Shown: positions 40,053 through 49,953, counted from the stretch's first letter. The stretch: DNA of 64,000 bases from Pseudomonas sp. S35 (GCF_009866765.1 NZ_CP019431.1:5972001-6036000); one strand, 5' to 3'. Notes: generated from the sequence alone by a model not told the origin. A program made the numbers and translations.

Positions 40053-41318
40053 TTAAACGGCGATGCCCTTGCGGCATTGCAGTTGTGCGGTGCGCACGCG
40101 GGAGAAGGCGCGGGCCAGGCGTAGGAGCATTTCGTCGATATTGCTGTTGCTCACCGTCAGTGCTGGGGTGAAGCGCAGGCAGTCAGGTTGTGGGGCGTTG
40201 AGGATCAGGCCTTCTTGCAGCGCGGCGTTTACCACGGCATCGGCAGAATCATCCGACAACGTCAGGCCCCACATCAGGCCCTGGCCGCGCAGTTGGCCGT
40301 GGTCGTAGCGATACGCCAGGCGTGCAAGGCCTTCGCCAAGGTAAAGGCCGCACTCACGCACATGCTCAAGAAAACCATGTTCCAGCACCGTGTCGAGTAC
40401 CGCCGCACCGGCTGACGCCATCAACGCATTGCCGTGGTGGGTGCCCTCCAGTTCGCCCACCTCGAAACAACACGCTTTACCGCGCGCCAGCAGCGCTGCC
40501 AAGGGCACGCCACCGCCCAGGCCTTTGCCGAGGGTGATGATGTCAGCGCGTACGCTGTACTGTTGTTCGGCCAGCAACGTGCCGCAGCGACCGAGACCGG
40601 TCTGCACTTCGTCGAGGATCAGCAGGATCCCCAGTTCACGGCACAGGCGCTCGACGCCCTTGAGGTAGTGCTCGGTCGCAGGGGTGACGCTGGCGCCCTG
40701 GATCGGTTCGAGCATGATGGCAACGGTTTGTGCATCGACAGCGGCGTGCAGGGCCGGCAGGTCGTTGAACGGCACATGGCTGAAGCCGGGCAATTGCGGT
40801 TCAAAACGGTTTTCCAACGTTGCGGACGACGCCGCCAGCGCCGCGAAACTGCGGCCATGGCAACCGTTGCTGGCGCTGATGATGCGGTACGCGCCGCCGC
40901 GATGCAGCTGGCCCCATTTGCGCGCAAGCTTGATCGCCGCTTCGCAAGCTTCCGCACCGCTGTTGAGCAGGTAGGCCTGGTCGCTGCCGGTGCGGTGGCA
41001 CAAGCGGTCGACGAGGTTGAGTTGGGCGCGGTTATGCAGGCCCATGCCGGGATTGATCAGCGCTTGGGTCTGGTCATTCAAGGCGTTGATCAATACCTGC
41101 GGGCTGTGGCCGAGGCTGTTGGCGCCATTGCCCTGGCTGAAGTCCAGGTAAGCACGGTCGTCGCTGTCCCACAGCCAGGAACCCTGGCCACGTACGAAGA
41201 CTTGCGGCGGCCGCGCCACAGTGGGCATCAAGGATTCACTCGAAGGATCAGCGTGCTGCGCATCCAGGACCAAATCGTCCAGGCTCGGCGCGGGGCGGCG
41301 GATAGAGAACAGGTTCAC
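40053..41318 (-). CDS. Class III aminotransferase (acetylornithine/ornithine aminotransferase-like)
   Basis: 421 residues, PLP fold type I, class III. The phosphate/cofactor region is LLNSGAEACEAAIKLARKWG. LILDEVQTGLGRCG contributes the Asp to the pyridine nitrogen, and ITLGKGLGGGVPLAALLA holds the Schiff-base lysine. ArgD/AstC-type enzymes share these motifs. The N-terminal 45 residues are longer than in ArgD. The acceptor is uncertain: acetylornithine, succinylornithine, putrescine or aminovalerate type substrates are possible. A divergent LysR gene 197 bp away is its likely regulator. Confidence 0.85.
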   Translation of the reverse strand: MNLFSIRRPAPSLDDLVLDAQHADPSSESLMPTVARPPQVFVRGQGSWLWDSDDRAYLDFSQGNGANSLGHSPQVLINALNDQTQALINPGMGLHNRAQLNLVDRLCHRTGSDQAYLLNSGAEACEAAIKLARKWGQLHRGGAYRIISASNGCHGRSFAALAASSATLENRFEPQLPGFSHVPFNDLPALHAAVDAQTVAIMLEPIQGASVTPATEHYLKGVERLCRELGILLILDEVQTGLGRCGTLLAEQQYSVRADIITLGKGLGGGVPLAALLARGKACCFEVGELEGTHHGNALMASAGAAVLDTVLEHGFLEHVRECGLYLGEGLARLAYRYDHGQLRGQGLMWGLTLSDDSADAVVNAALQEGLILNAPQPDCLRFTPALTVSNSNIDEMLLRLARAFSRVRTAQLQCRKGIAV

Positions 41319-41515
41319 AGATCACCCCCGCTGACAACCTGCATGGAGGTGAACACGGCCTGTGTATTTTTTGACTTGCCTATGTAAACGCCATCAACAT
41401 AAACGCTGTTCATTGCCCGATCTGGCCCTGTAAGCCCTGCGAATAGGCGCTAGACTAGGCGCCTGCGGGGCCAACGGCCATTTCGATTTTCCAGCTTTTT
41501 CGATAAGAAAGACTT

Positions 41516-42415
41516 ATGGATTTCAAGCAACTGCGTTATTTCGTCGCTGTGTATGAAGAGGGCCATGTAGGCCGTGCTGCGGAGCGGCTTTCGATCTCCC
41601 AACCGGCCTTGTCGCAGCAGATCCGCCAACTGGAGCAGAACCTCGATGTCAGCCTGTTCGAGCGCAGCAGCAAGCGCCTGCTGCCCACCCTCGCCGCCCA
41701 CACGCTGTACAACCATGCGCTGCCGTTGATCGACGGTATGCAGCAAGCCGTCGAGGCATTGCGCAACTTCAAGGGCCAGGCCTTGCGCACCTTGGCCATC
41801 GGCGTGCTGCAGACCGTACACACCAGCCTGGTGCCGCAGATGCTTGAGCGCGTGCGCAAGGCTCAGCCGCACCTGGTGGTGCAGATCTACGAATTGACCG
41901 GGCTGGAGATTGAACGGCGGCTGCTCAACGGCTCGCTGGACATCGGCATCAGTTACCTGCCGCCACGTCAGCCGGGATTACACGGCGTGCTGCTGTATGA
42001 AGATGAACTGAAGGTGGTCATCCCGGATGATCATCCCCTGCGCGAATTCAAGAAAGTCTCGTTGAAACAGGCGGCCGAGTTGCCGATGTTGCTGCTGGGG
42101 GAAGAGTTTCAAATCCGGCAGATCTGGCAAGGCCAGCTCGCCAACCTGGGGCGACGGCCGCAAGTGCAGGCAGAGCTCAATACCATGGTGGGGATTCTCG
42201 ACAGCCTGCCACACACCCAACTGGCAACCGTACTGCCGGGCCGCTCCCAGGACGAACACAACAGCCAGATGCTGCTATGGAAGCCACTGAGTGAACCGCG
42301 GGTGCCGCTGAAAGTAGGCTTGGTGTGCCGTGATGTGCAGCGTCAGCAGGCCACGATGGCGTTGCTGCGTACCTTGCTGGAAGACGTGATGAATGCCCCG
42401 CAGGCACCAGCCTGA
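41516..42415 (+). CDS. LysR-family regulator (CynR/CbbR-like layout)
   Basis: 299 residues. The N-terminal helix-turn-helix is MDFKQLRYFVAVYEEGHVGRAAERLSISQPALSQQIRQLEQ, with the effector domain from about residue 90. It is divergent from the aminotransferase. The spacer contains the near-repeats ATGTAAACGC (41382-41391) and ACATAAACGC (41397-41406), 15 bp apart, a spacing that suits LysR tetramer binding. A bidirectional hairpin follows the stop. Confidence 0.9.
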   Translation: MDFKQLRYFVAVYEEGHVGRAAERLSISQPALSQQIRQLEQNLDVSLFERSSKRLLPTLAAHTLYNHALPLIDGMQQAVEALRNFKGQALRTLAIGVLQTVHTSLVPQMLERVRKAQPHLVVQIYELTGLEIERRLLNGSLDIGISYLPPRQPGLHGVLLYEDELKVVIPDDHPLREFKKVSLKQAAELPMLLLGEEFQIRQIWQGQLANLGRRPQVQAELNTMVGILDSLPHTQLATVLPGRSQDEHNSQMLLWKPLSEPRVPLKVGLVCRDVQRQQATMALLRTLLEDVMNAPQAPA

Positions 42416-42433
42416 CTTTTTCGCAGGCAAAAG

Positions 42434-42457
42434 AAAACCCCGCCGAAGCGGGGCTTT
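42434..42457. terminator. Bidirectional terminator after the LysR gene
   Basis: CCCCGC-CGAA-GCGGGG is flanked by AAAA on the left and CTTT on the right, so it can terminate the LysR gene and, better, leftward transcripts (TTTTCTTTT on the minus strand). The rest of the spacer to 42641 shows nothing I can name. Confidence 0.75.
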
Positions 42458-42641
42458 GCAGACTGTTTCCCTGACATCCATTTCACTCCGCCGTCCTGGC
42501 AGAATCCTACGTGTCCGTGTTGTTGCTTTGCGCTTCCTGCGCGACGTCCATGTGAAGTAGATTATCCGTGGATCCAATTTGGCGATAGAGGACGAATAGC
42601 AGCACGTCATGTAAGAGAATGCTTACAAACCCTTCGCCCCC

Positions 42642-44420
42642 TTAGAACAGTGCTTCATCCAGCAGGAACAGCGATTCGCTACCGGCTTTTACAGACGCAC
42701 TCAGGGAGTGAATACGCGGCAGCAGACGCGCGAAGTAGAAGCGTGCGGTACCCAGTTTACTGGCGTAGAAGTCTTCCTCAGCCTCTTTGCCCAAGGCAGC
42801 CTTGGCCATGCGCGCCCACATGTAGGCGTAGGCCATGTAACCAAACGCATGCAAATACTCCACCGACGCCGCACCGATTTCATTCGGGTTGGTCTTGGCG
42901 CGATCCAGTACCCAAGCCGTCAGTTCATCCAGGTTGTCCACCGCCGCGTTCAGCGGTTTGGTGAACTCAGCCAACTCGGCCCCTGCATTGGCAGTGAACT
43001 GACGGATCTCATCGGCAAACAAGGTGTAGAACGCACCGCCGCTGCCGACGATCTTGCGCCCCATCAAGTCCAGGGCCTGGATGCCGTTGGTACCTTCGTA
43101 GATCTGCGTGATGCGCACATCACGCACCAATTGCTCCTGGCCCCACTCGCGGATGTAGCCGTGGCCACCAAATACCTGCTGGCCGAGCACCGTGGTTTCC
43201 AGGCCCAGGTCGCTGAGGAACGCCTTGGCCACCGGTGTCAGCAACGCCACCAGGTTATCCGCACGCTCACGGGCTGCGGCGTCTTCGCTGAATTTGGCGA
43301 TATCCAGCTGCGTCGCCACATAGGTGGAGAACGCGCGGCCACCTTCGTTCGCGGCTTTCATGGTCAGCAGCATGCGGCGCACGTCCGGGTGCACGATGAT
43401 CGGGTCGGCGACCTTATCCTTGGCCTGGGCACCGGTCGGCGCACGGCTTTGCAGACGGTCACGCGCGTATTCAATGGCGTTCTGGTAGGACCGTTCACCG
43501 GACGCCAGCCCCTGAATACCTACACCCAAGCGCTCGTAGTTCATCATGGTGAACATCGCCGCCAGCCCACGGTTAGGCTCGCCCACCAGATAACCCACGG
43601 CTTCGTCGAAGTTCATCACGCAGGTCGCGGACGCCTGGATCCCCATCTTGTGTTCGATAGAGCCACAGCTCACCAGGTTACGCGCACCCAGGCTGCCGTC
43701 GGCATTGACCATGAACTTCGGCACCAGGAACAGCGAGATGCCCTTGGGGCCAGCCGGTGCATCCGGCAGCTTGGCCAATACCAAGTGGATGATGTTTTCG
43801 GTGAGGTCGTGCTCGCCACCGGTGATGAAGATCTTGGTGCCACTGATTTTGTAGGAACCGTCCGCCTGAGGCTCGGCCTTGGTGCGGATAATCCCCAGGT
43901 CGGTGCCGGCATGGGCCTCGGTCAGGCACATGGAACCGGCCCATTCGCCGGAATACATCTTCGGCAGATAGGCGGCCTTGAGTGCTTCGCTGGCGTGGGT
44001 GTTGATCGACACGCACGCGCCGGACGTCAACATCGGATACAGGCCAAACGCCAGGCTCGACGAGTTGATCATCTCTTCAACCTGGGCCGAAACGGCCTTG
44101 GGCATGCCCATGCCGCCAAACGCAGGATCGCCACCGACGCCAACCCAGCCGCCTTCGGCGTAGGTCTTGTAGGCCTGTGGATAACCGTCCGGGGTAAACA
44201 CCGCCGTGTTGTCCCAACGACAACCTTGTTCGTCACCGCCACGGCTGATTGGCGCGATGGACTTGGCGGTGACTTTGCCGGCCTCTTCGAGGATCGCCTC
44301 GACGGTTTCGGCGTCAACGGTGTCTGCCAATGCCGGCAATTGGGCCCATGTATTGGCGACCTCAAAAACTTCGTTGAGGACGAAGCGCATATCACGCAGC
44401 GGCGCTTTGTAATCAGCCAT
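42642..44420 (-). CDS. Acyl-CoA dehydrogenase (FadE type, ~600 aa)
   Basis: A 592-residue long acyl-CoA dehydrogenase. It starts [19 protein letters not shown], the N-terminal extension of this subgroup. The FAD/substrate core includes MCLTEAHAGTDLG and ISGTKIFITGGEHD. The catalytic glutamate lies in IYEGTNGIQALDLMGRK, and a C-terminal helical extension follows. It catalyses the first oxidation of beta-oxidation, passing electrons to ETF. It is the third leftward paralogue and, with the gene upstream (122-bp gap), is clearly a product of gene duplication. P. aeruginosa has three such genes at this place (PA0506-PA0508). Chain-length preference cannot be read from sequence. Confidence 0.92.
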   Translation of the reverse strand: MADYKAPLRDMRFVLNEVFEVANTWAQLPALADTVDAETVEAILEEAGKVTAKSIAPISRGGDEQGCRWDNTAVFTPDGYPQAYKTYAEGGWVGVGGDPAFGGMGMPKAVSAQVEEMINSSSLAFGLYPMLTSGACVSINTHASEALKAAYLPKMYSGEWAGSMCLTEAHAGTDLGIIRTKAEPQADGSYKISGTKIFITGGEHDLTENIIHLVLAKLPDAPAGPKGISLFLVPKFMVNADGSLGARNLVSCGSIEHKMGIQASATCVMNFDEAVGYLVGEPNRGLAAMFTMMNYERLGVGIQGLASGERSYQNAIEYARDRLQSRAPTGAQAKDKVADPIIVHPDVRRMLLTMKAANEGGRAFSTYVATQLDIAKFSEDAAARERADNLVALLTPVAKAFLSDLGLETTVLGQQVFGGHGYIREWGQEQLVRDVRITQIYEGTNGIQALDLMGRKIVGSGGAFYTLFADEIRQFTANAGAELAEFTKPLNAAVDNLDELTAWVLDRAKTNPNEIGAASVEYLHAFGYMAYAYMWARMAKAALGKEAEEDFYASKLGTARFYFARLLPRIHSLSASVKAGSESLFLLDEALF

Positions 44421-44542
44421 GGCAAACCTCGTGAGAACGTGAAAAGTGATTCGATAGGATCGGTTTTACAGGCTCCGAGTGTACCCGAACAACTTTTCAG
44501 ACACATAGGGTCCACTTGTGACTGACTGGTATTTTTAAGTCA

Positions 44543-46312
44543 CTACAACGCAAACGCCTCCGCTGGCAGACTCATCAGGCACTCGCTGCCCGCTTGCACA
44601 GCAGCGCGGTGGGTGGCGGTACGCGGCAGCAGGCGCTTGAAGTAGAATTCGCACGTGGCCAGCTTGGCCTTGGCAAACTCGCCATCGTCATGGGCCTGCG
44701 CCGCAATTGCCATGCGCAGCCACAGGTAGGCAAGGACGATGTAGCCGCTGTACATCAAGTAATCCACGGCGGCAGCGCCCACCTCGTCGGGGTTTTTCAT
44801 CGCGGCCATGCCGACCTGGGTGGTCAGTTCGCCCCACTCGCCGTTCAGTTGATTGAGTTGTGCCGCATAGGCCTTGAACTGCGGATGTTCAGCATTCGCC
44901 GCGCAGAACTTATGCACGATTTTGGTAAACCCGCGCAGCAACTTGCCCTGGCTGCCCAACACCTTGCGGCCCAGCAGGTCGAGGGCCTGGATGCCGTTGG
45001 TGCCTTCATAGATCGGCGCGATCCGAGCATCGCGGGCCAGTTGTTCCATGCCCCATTCGCGAATGTAGCCGTGGCCGCCGAACACCTGCATGCCGTGGTT
45101 GGTCACTTCCAACCCGGTGTCGGTCATAAAGGCTTTGCAGATCGGCGTGAGGAACGCCAACAGGTCTTCAGCTTCCTGGCGTTGAGCGGCGTCGCTGCTC
45201 AGGTGGGCGGTATCGAGCAATTGCGCGGTGAAGTAGGTCAATGCGCGGTTGCCTTCGTTGAAGGCTTTCATGGTCAGCAGCATGCGACGCACGTCGGGAT
45301 GCACGATGATCGGGTCGGCCGCTTTGTCCGGGGCCTTGGCGCCGGTCAGCGAGCGCATTTGCAGGCGGTCGTTGGCGTACTTGATCGCGCCTTGAAAGCT
45401 TGCCTCGCCGTTGCACAGGCCTTGCATGCCAGTGCCCAGCCGCGCGTGGTTCATCATGGTGAACATGCAATTGAGGCCTTTGTTGGCCTCGCCAATCAAA
45501 AAGCCCTTGGCACCGTCGAAATTGAGCACGCAGGTGGCTGAGGCCTTGATGCCCATTTTGTGTTCGATGGAACCACAGTGCACCGCGTTGCGCTCGCCGG
45601 AGTCGGCGTGAAACTTGGGCACGATAAACAACGAGATGCCCTTGGTGCCCGCCGGGGCGTCCGGCAACTTGGCCAGCACCAGATGGATGATGTTGGCGCT
45701 CATGTCGTGCTCGCCGGCCGAGATGAAGATCTTGCTGCCGGTGACCGCATAACTGCCGTCGGCCTGGGGCACGGCGCGGGTCTTGATCAGCCCCAGGTCG
45801 GTGCCGCAATGGGCTTCGGTGAGGCACATGGTGCCGGTCCATTCGCCAGCGGTGAGCTTGTTCAGGAAGGTGTCTTTTTGCTCGGCTGTACCGTGGGCGT
45901 GGATCGCCGACATGGCGCCGTGGGTCAGGCCCGGGTACATGCCCCAGGAGGTGTTGCTGGAGCCGATCATCTCGCTGAGCACCAGGCCCAGCGATTGCGG
46001 CAAGCCCTGGCCACCGTAGGCCGGGTCCGCCGCCACACCGTGCCAGCCGCCTTCGACGTACTGGGCGAAGGCTTCCTTGAACCCCTTGGGCGTGGTGACG
46101 ACGCCATTGTCAAAATGGCAGCCCTCTTCATCGCCGCTGCGGTTGAGGGGCGACAGCACGTTCTCGCAGAATTTGGCGCCTTCTTCGAGGATCGCACTGA
46201 CCATGTCCGGGCTGGCGTCGGTTGCGCCCAACGCGGCGTAGTGGCCGTGAAAATCAAACACGTTGTCGATCAGAAAGCGCATGTCGCGCAGGGGAGCTTT
46301 GTACTCAGGCAT
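44543..46312 (-). CDS. Acyl-CoA dehydrogenase paralogue 2 (FadE type)
   Basis: 589 residues from ATG 46312, 8 nt after GGAG; the frame is open to 46369. It has the same architecture as its neighbours: MPEYKAPLRDMRFLIDNVF start, [25 protein letters not shown], and catalytic Glu in [17 protein letters not shown]. The leader can fold CCGGCAG (46323-46329) with CTGCCGG (46347-46353), just upstream of the ribosome site. It lies 90 bp after the diguanylate cyclase gene on the same strand, so the two may share a transcript. Confidence 0.92.
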   Translation of the reverse strand: MPEYKAPLRDMRFLIDNVFDFHGHYAALGATDASPDMVSAILEEGAKFCENVLSPLNRSGDEEGCHFDNGVVTTPKGFKEAFAQYVEGGWHGVAADPAYGGQGLPQSLGLVLSEMIGSSNTSWGMYPGLTHGAMSAIHAHGTAEQKDTFLNKLTAGEWTGTMCLTEAHCGTDLGLIKTRAVPQADGSYAVTGSKIFISAGEHDMSANIIHLVLAKLPDAPAGTKGISLFIVPKFHADSGERNAVHCGSIEHKMGIKASATCVLNFDGAKGFLIGEANKGLNCMFTMMNHARLGTGMQGLCNGEASFQGAIKYANDRLQMRSLTGAKAPDKAADPIIVHPDVRRMLLTMKAFNEGNRALTYFTAQLLDTAHLSSDAAQRQEAEDLLAFLTPICKAFMTDTGLEVTNHGMQVFGGHGYIREWGMEQLARDARIAPIYEGTNGIQALDLLGRKVLGSQGKLLRGFTKIVHKFCAANAEHPQFKAYAAQLNQLNGEWGELTTQVGMAAMKNPDEVGAAAVDYLMYSGYIVLAYLWLRMAIAAQAHDDGEFAKAKLATCEFYFKRLLPRTATHRAAVQAGSECLMSLPAEAFAL

Positions 46313-46402
46313 GGTCATGTCTCCGGCAGCAGATGGTCTCAACCTACTGCCGGCCCGCGCCTCAGACAATCACTGTAGAACCGCTGAATACACCGCCATC
46401 AC

Positions 46403-47692
46403 TCAACCGGCAGCGCTCTCCATGCGCACCGCGCCACGGCGGGTTTGCCCGGCGGCGATCACGCAGTTACGCCCGGCGCCCTTGGCGGCATACAGCGCCT
46501 GGTCGGCGGACTTGAGCACTTCTTCGGGGGTGCGCTGCTCGGCCTGGCGTTCGGCCACGCCGATGCTGACCGTCACCGAGACACTCGTCGCACCGCTGCC
46601 CGCCCGGCGCTGACGGCCTTGTTGATCGTCCTGGGGGCGGTCCGCATTGCGCAGCTTGATGTCGTAGTTGGCGACGATCTCGCGGATTTCTTCCAGATGC
46701 GGCATGCACTCATCCAGGGTCTTGCCGGCAAACACCACGGCGAACTCTTCACCGCCGTAGCGATAGGCACGCCCGCCGCCATTGACCTTGGACAGCTTGC
46801 TCGCCACCAGGCGCAGCACCTGGTCGCCGACGTCGTGGCCGTGGGTGTCGTTGAAGCGTTTGAAGTGATCGACGTCGGTCATCGCCAGCACATAGTTGCG
46901 CCCCAGCCGCTGCATGCGCTCATTGAGGGCGCGACGCCCCGGCAGGCCGGTCAGCTCGTCGCGAAACGCCATTTGATAGGCCTCGTGGGCCACGCCGGCC
47001 GCGATCATCAGCATCACCTGGCTGCACATGATGTTGAGGGTGAACGGCAGGATGAAGGTCTGCGGCAACATCCAGAACAACCCCAGCAACCCCACCAACT
47101 GCGCCGCATGCAGCGGGCGTGGCTGGTACCAGTACTGTGCGGCGAGCGTGAGGAAACCAATCAGGAACATCGGGTACGACAATTGGATCAGGCTCATCCA
47201 GGTGCCATGCAGTGCCGGCCAGCGAATCTCCGCCAGCCAATTCAGCACGGCCTGGGGATAACTTTGCTCCAAGGCCAACGCCACGCTGCCGATGGCCAGC
47301 AGCACGGCGCAGCGGGCCACGAAGTCGCGGAACAGATGGGTCTTCTCCTGCCACAGCGCGTAAATGCTGAACAGCAGCGGCAACAGCAGGCAACACAGAT
47401 GAAACACCACGGCCGCGTCTTCGCGCACGCGGCCGTTATCGCGATAGAAATCAGTCTGGGTATCGAGCAGGAAGTAGGCGATGTACACCGTGATCATCAA
47501 GAACAATTCACGCTGGCGCCGATACACCGCGCAGTACGAACCGCCGAGCAGCAGCACCAGGGTGGGCAACACATTGAACAGCGAGGTGAAGAAGACGTTG
47601 AGGTCCTTGACATAAGCAGCCGAGAGCCCGGCCAGCAAGAGCAGCAACGAAGGGAGAAAATGACTGAAACGTACAGCGGACACGCGTGACAA
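46403..47692 (-). CDS. Membrane-bound diguanylate cyclase (GGDEF)
   Basis: About 429 residues from TTG 47692 (GGAG 8 nt upstream); an ATG at 47767 would add 25 polar residues and has a poor ribosome site. The N-terminal ~240 residues form about six membrane helices. The GGDEF domain starts at FRDELTGLPGRRALNERM and has MTDVDHFKRFNDTHGHDVGD and an active-site GGEEF in YRYGGEEFAVVF. The I-site position before it reads NGGG, not RxxD, so product inhibition at that site is absent. It makes c-di-GMP. A Gln/Arg-rich insertion (DDQQGRQRRAGSGA) precedes SVSIGVAE. It sits between two acyl-CoA dehydrogenase genes. Confidence 0.88.
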   Translation of the reverse strand: MSRVSAVRFSHFLPSLLLLLAGLSAAYVKDLNVFFTSLFNVLPTLVLLLGGSYCAVYRRQRELFLMITVYIAYFLLDTQTDFYRDNGRVREDAAVVFHLCCLLLPLLFSIYALWQEKTHLFRDFVARCAVLLAIGSVALALEQSYPQAVLNWLAEIRWPALHGTWMSLIQLSYPMFLIGFLTLAAQYWYQPRPLHAAQLVGLLGLFWMLPQTFILPFTLNIMCSQVMLMIAAGVAHEAYQMAFRDELTGLPGRRALNERMQRLGRNYVLAMTDVDHFKRFNDTHGHDVGDQVLRLVASKLSKVNGGGRAYRYGGEEFAVVFAGKTLDECMPHLEEIREIVANYDIKLRNADRPQDDQQGRQRRAGSGATSVSVTVSIGVAERQAEQRTPEEVLKSADQALYAAKGAGRNCVIAAGQTRRGAVRMESAAG

Positions 47693-47841
47693 GGGTAAAA
47701 CTCCGACCCGCAAAAAATGATGGCAATGTGCCTTGATCCAGACAGTTAAGCACACCCTGCCGGTCATGTATCACATTGCCATCACTGTAACGGCAGCCGG
47801 CGGCAATCCCTGAGCGCTGTACTGTGTTTTTTATTGCTCAT

Positions 47842-47874
47842 AAAAAACCGCCGCTCCCAGGGGAAGCGGCGGTT
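47842..47874 (-). terminator. Intrinsic terminator after acyl-CoA dehydrogenase 1
   Basis: On the minus strand CCGCCGCT pairs with AGCGGCGG (8 bp) around a GC-rich loop, then TTTTTT. It starts 20 bp after the stop of the 601-residue dehydrogenase and isolates it from the diguanylate cyclase gene. Confidence 0.85.
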
Positions 47875-47894
47875 CCAGGCAAACCCGGTGAGGC

Positions 47895-49700
47895 TTAGTA
47901 AGCCAGGCCGAAGTCTTCCTCTTTCATGTCCATCAGGTTGTTGGCGCCCGACAGCATGGTGGCCTTGTGTGCCAAGGTACGCGGCAGGATGCGCTGGAAG
48001 TAGAAGCGCGCGGTCTGCAGCTTGGCGGTGTAGAAGGCCTCTTCGGTGGTGCCGGCAGCCAGTTTCTCGGCAGCCAGGCGTGCCATGTCGGCCCAGAAGT
48101 AAGCCAGGCACGCGTAACCGGAGTACATCAGGTAATCCACCGAGGCGGCACCGACTTCTTCACGGTCTTTCATCGCAGCCATGCCGACCTTCATGGTCAA
48201 CTCGCCCCACTCTTTGTTCAGTGCAGCCAGCGGTGCAACGAACTCTTTGACCGCTTCGTTGCCTTCGTTGGCCTGGCAGAACTTGTGCACGATCTTGGTG
48301 AAGCCCTTGAGCGCTTCACCCTGGGTCATCAGCACTTTACGGCCGAGCAGGTCCAGCGCCTGGATACCGGTGGTGCCTTCGTACAGCATCGAAATGCGGC
48401 TGTCGCGAACGTTCTGCTCCATGCCCCACTCGGCGATGAAGCCGTGGCCACCGTAGATCTGCACGCCGTGGTTGGCCGATTCAAAACCGACTTCGGTCAT
48501 GAACGCCTTGGCGATTGGGGTCATGAAGGCCAGCAGGCCGTCGGCCTGTTTCTTGGCTTCGTCGTCGGTGCCGTACTTGACGATGTCCACTTGCTTGGCG
48601 GTGAAGTACACCATCGCACGGTTGCCTTCGGCGAAGGCTTTCATGGTCAGCAGCATGCGGCGCACGTCGGGGTGCACGATGATCGGGTCAGCGGCCTTGT
48701 CCGGCGCTTTCGGGCCGGTCAGGGAGCGCATTTGCAGGCGGTCGCGAGCGTATTTCAGGCCGCCCTGGAAACCGATCTCGGCGTGGGACAGACCTTGCAG
48801 CGCGGTGCCCAGGCGAGCGGTGTTCATAAAGGTGAACATGCAGTTCAGGCCTTTGTTCGCCGGGCCGATCAGGAAACCGGTGGCCGCGTCGAAGTTCATC
48901 ACGCAGGTGGCGTTGCCGTGGATGCCCATCTTGTGTTCCAGGGAACCACAGCTCACCGCGTTGCGCTCACCCACCGAACCGTCGGCGTTGGGCATGAACT
49001 TCGGCACGATGAACAGCGAGATGCCTTTGGTGCCGGCCGGTGCGTCCGGCAGGCGGGCCAGTACGATGTGGACGATGTTGTCGGCCATGTCGTGTTCACC
49101 GGCCGAGATGAAGATCTTGGTGCCGGAGACTTTGTAGGAACCGTCGGCCTGAGGCTCGGCCTTGGTGCGCAGCATGCCCAGGTCGGTGCCGCAGTGTGGC
49201 TCGGTCAGGCACATGGTGCCGGTCCATTCGCCCGACACCAGCTTGGTCAGGTAAGCCTCTTGCTGCTCGGGGGTGCCGTGCTCGGAGATGGTGTTCATCG
49301 CGCCATGAGACAGGCCTGGGTACATGCCCCACGACCAGTTGGCGGCGCCAACCATTTCGCTCACCGCCAGGCCCAGGGATTCCGGCAGGCCTTGGCCACC
49401 GTGCTCCACGTCGTGGGCCAGGCTCGGCCAGCCACCTTCGACAAATTGCTTGTAGGCTTCTTTAAAGCCCGTCGGCGTCTTAACGCCCGACTCACTCCAG
49501 GTGCACCCTTCGATGTCGCCCACGCGGTTCAGCGGTGCCAGCACCTGCTCACAGAACTTGGCGCCCTCTTCAAGGATGGCGTCAACCATGTCCGGGGTAG
49601 CGTCCTGGCAAGCCGGCAGGCTCTGATAGTGCGCTTCATAACCGAGCAGTTCGTCACGAACGAAGCGAATATCACGCAAGGGGGCCTTGTAGTCAGGCAT
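47895..49700 (-). CDS. fadE: Acyl-CoA dehydrogenase paralogue 1 (FadE1-like)
   Basis: 601 residues, opening [20 protein letters not shown]. The core motifs are [13 protein letters not shown] and [17 protein letters not shown], with the catalytic Glu in [17 protein letters not shown]. It is the most bio-proximal of the three paralogues, the position of PA0506 in P. aeruginosa, which is described as a PsrA-controlled fatty-acid gene. Two PsrA-like boxes lie 62-88 bp upstream of the start. AGAGG precedes the ATG. It is monocistronic: a strong terminator follows. Confidence 0.93.
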   Translation of the reverse strand: MPDYKAPLRDIRFVRDELLGYEAHYQSLPACQDATPDMVDAILEEGAKFCEQVLAPLNRVGDIEGCTWSESGVKTPTGFKEAYKQFVEGGWPSLAHDVEHGGQGLPESLGLAVSEMVGAANWSWGMYPGLSHGAMNTISEHGTPEQQEAYLTKLVSGEWTGTMCLTEPHCGTDLGMLRTKAEPQADGSYKVSGTKIFISAGEHDMADNIVHIVLARLPDAPAGTKGISLFIVPKFMPNADGSVGERNAVSCGSLEHKMGIHGNATCVMNFDAATGFLIGPANKGLNCMFTFMNTARLGTALQGLSHAEIGFQGGLKYARDRLQMRSLTGPKAPDKAADPIIVHPDVRRMLLTMKAFAEGNRAMVYFTAKQVDIVKYGTDDEAKKQADGLLAFMTPIAKAFMTEVGFESANHGVQIYGGHGFIAEWGMEQNVRDSRISMLYEGTTGIQALDLLGRKVLMTQGEALKGFTKIVHKFCQANEGNEAVKEFVAPLAALNKEWGELTMKVGMAAMKDREEVGAASVDYLMYSGYACLAYFWADMARLAAEKLAAGTTEEAFYTAKLQTARFYFQRILPRTLAHKATMLSGANNLMDMKEEDFGLAY

Positions 49701-49761
49701 AGCGATAAACCTCTGCTGATGTAGCTGGAATGAACAACCGCGTGGAATGTGTTGTAGCGGT

Positions 49762-49788
49762 CAAACAGGTGTTTGAAACATACGTTTA
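49762..49788 (-). promoter_or_regulatory. Two overlapping PsrA-type operators upstream of fadE1
   Basis: CAAAC-AGGT-GTTTG (49762-49775) is a perfect palindromic match to the PsrA consensus (G/C)AAAC-N2-4-GTTT(G/C). It shares its last G with GAAAC-ATAC-GTTTA (49775-49788), which differs only in the final base. PsrA is the long-chain-fatty-acid-responsive TetR regulator of beta-oxidation genes in Pseudomonas. The boxes sit where the -35/-10 of the leftward promoter would be. Confidence 0.7.
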
Positions 49789-49917
49789 CGATCTGGGGAT
49801 GTCAAGCGCCGGTCAGATGCCGTTTGTCATGACGTGCATCAACCCAGGCGCAACAAGGCCTGAGGCGAGATGCCACATCAAAGAGAGTGTAGAGAGGGTT
49901 CAGGATAAAACAGGGCA

Positions 49918-49949
49918 AATATGGGAGGGGGCTTGCCCCCTCCCACATT
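49918..49949. repeat. REP palindrome
   Basis: TGGGAGGGGGC-TT-GCCCCCTCCCA is an 11-bp perfect stem with A/T extension, directly after the stop of the small rod-like gene. It is the full form of the P. fluorescens-type REP whose half copies occur at 1268 and 53776. Confidence 0.8.
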
Positions 49950-49953
49950 TAGA

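Noticed and set aside
42708..49724. Long plus-strand frames (605, 315 and 585 codons) opposite the acyl-CoA dehydrogenases
   Set aside because: They resemble each other only because the sense genes are paralogues; compositional shadows without ribosome sites.
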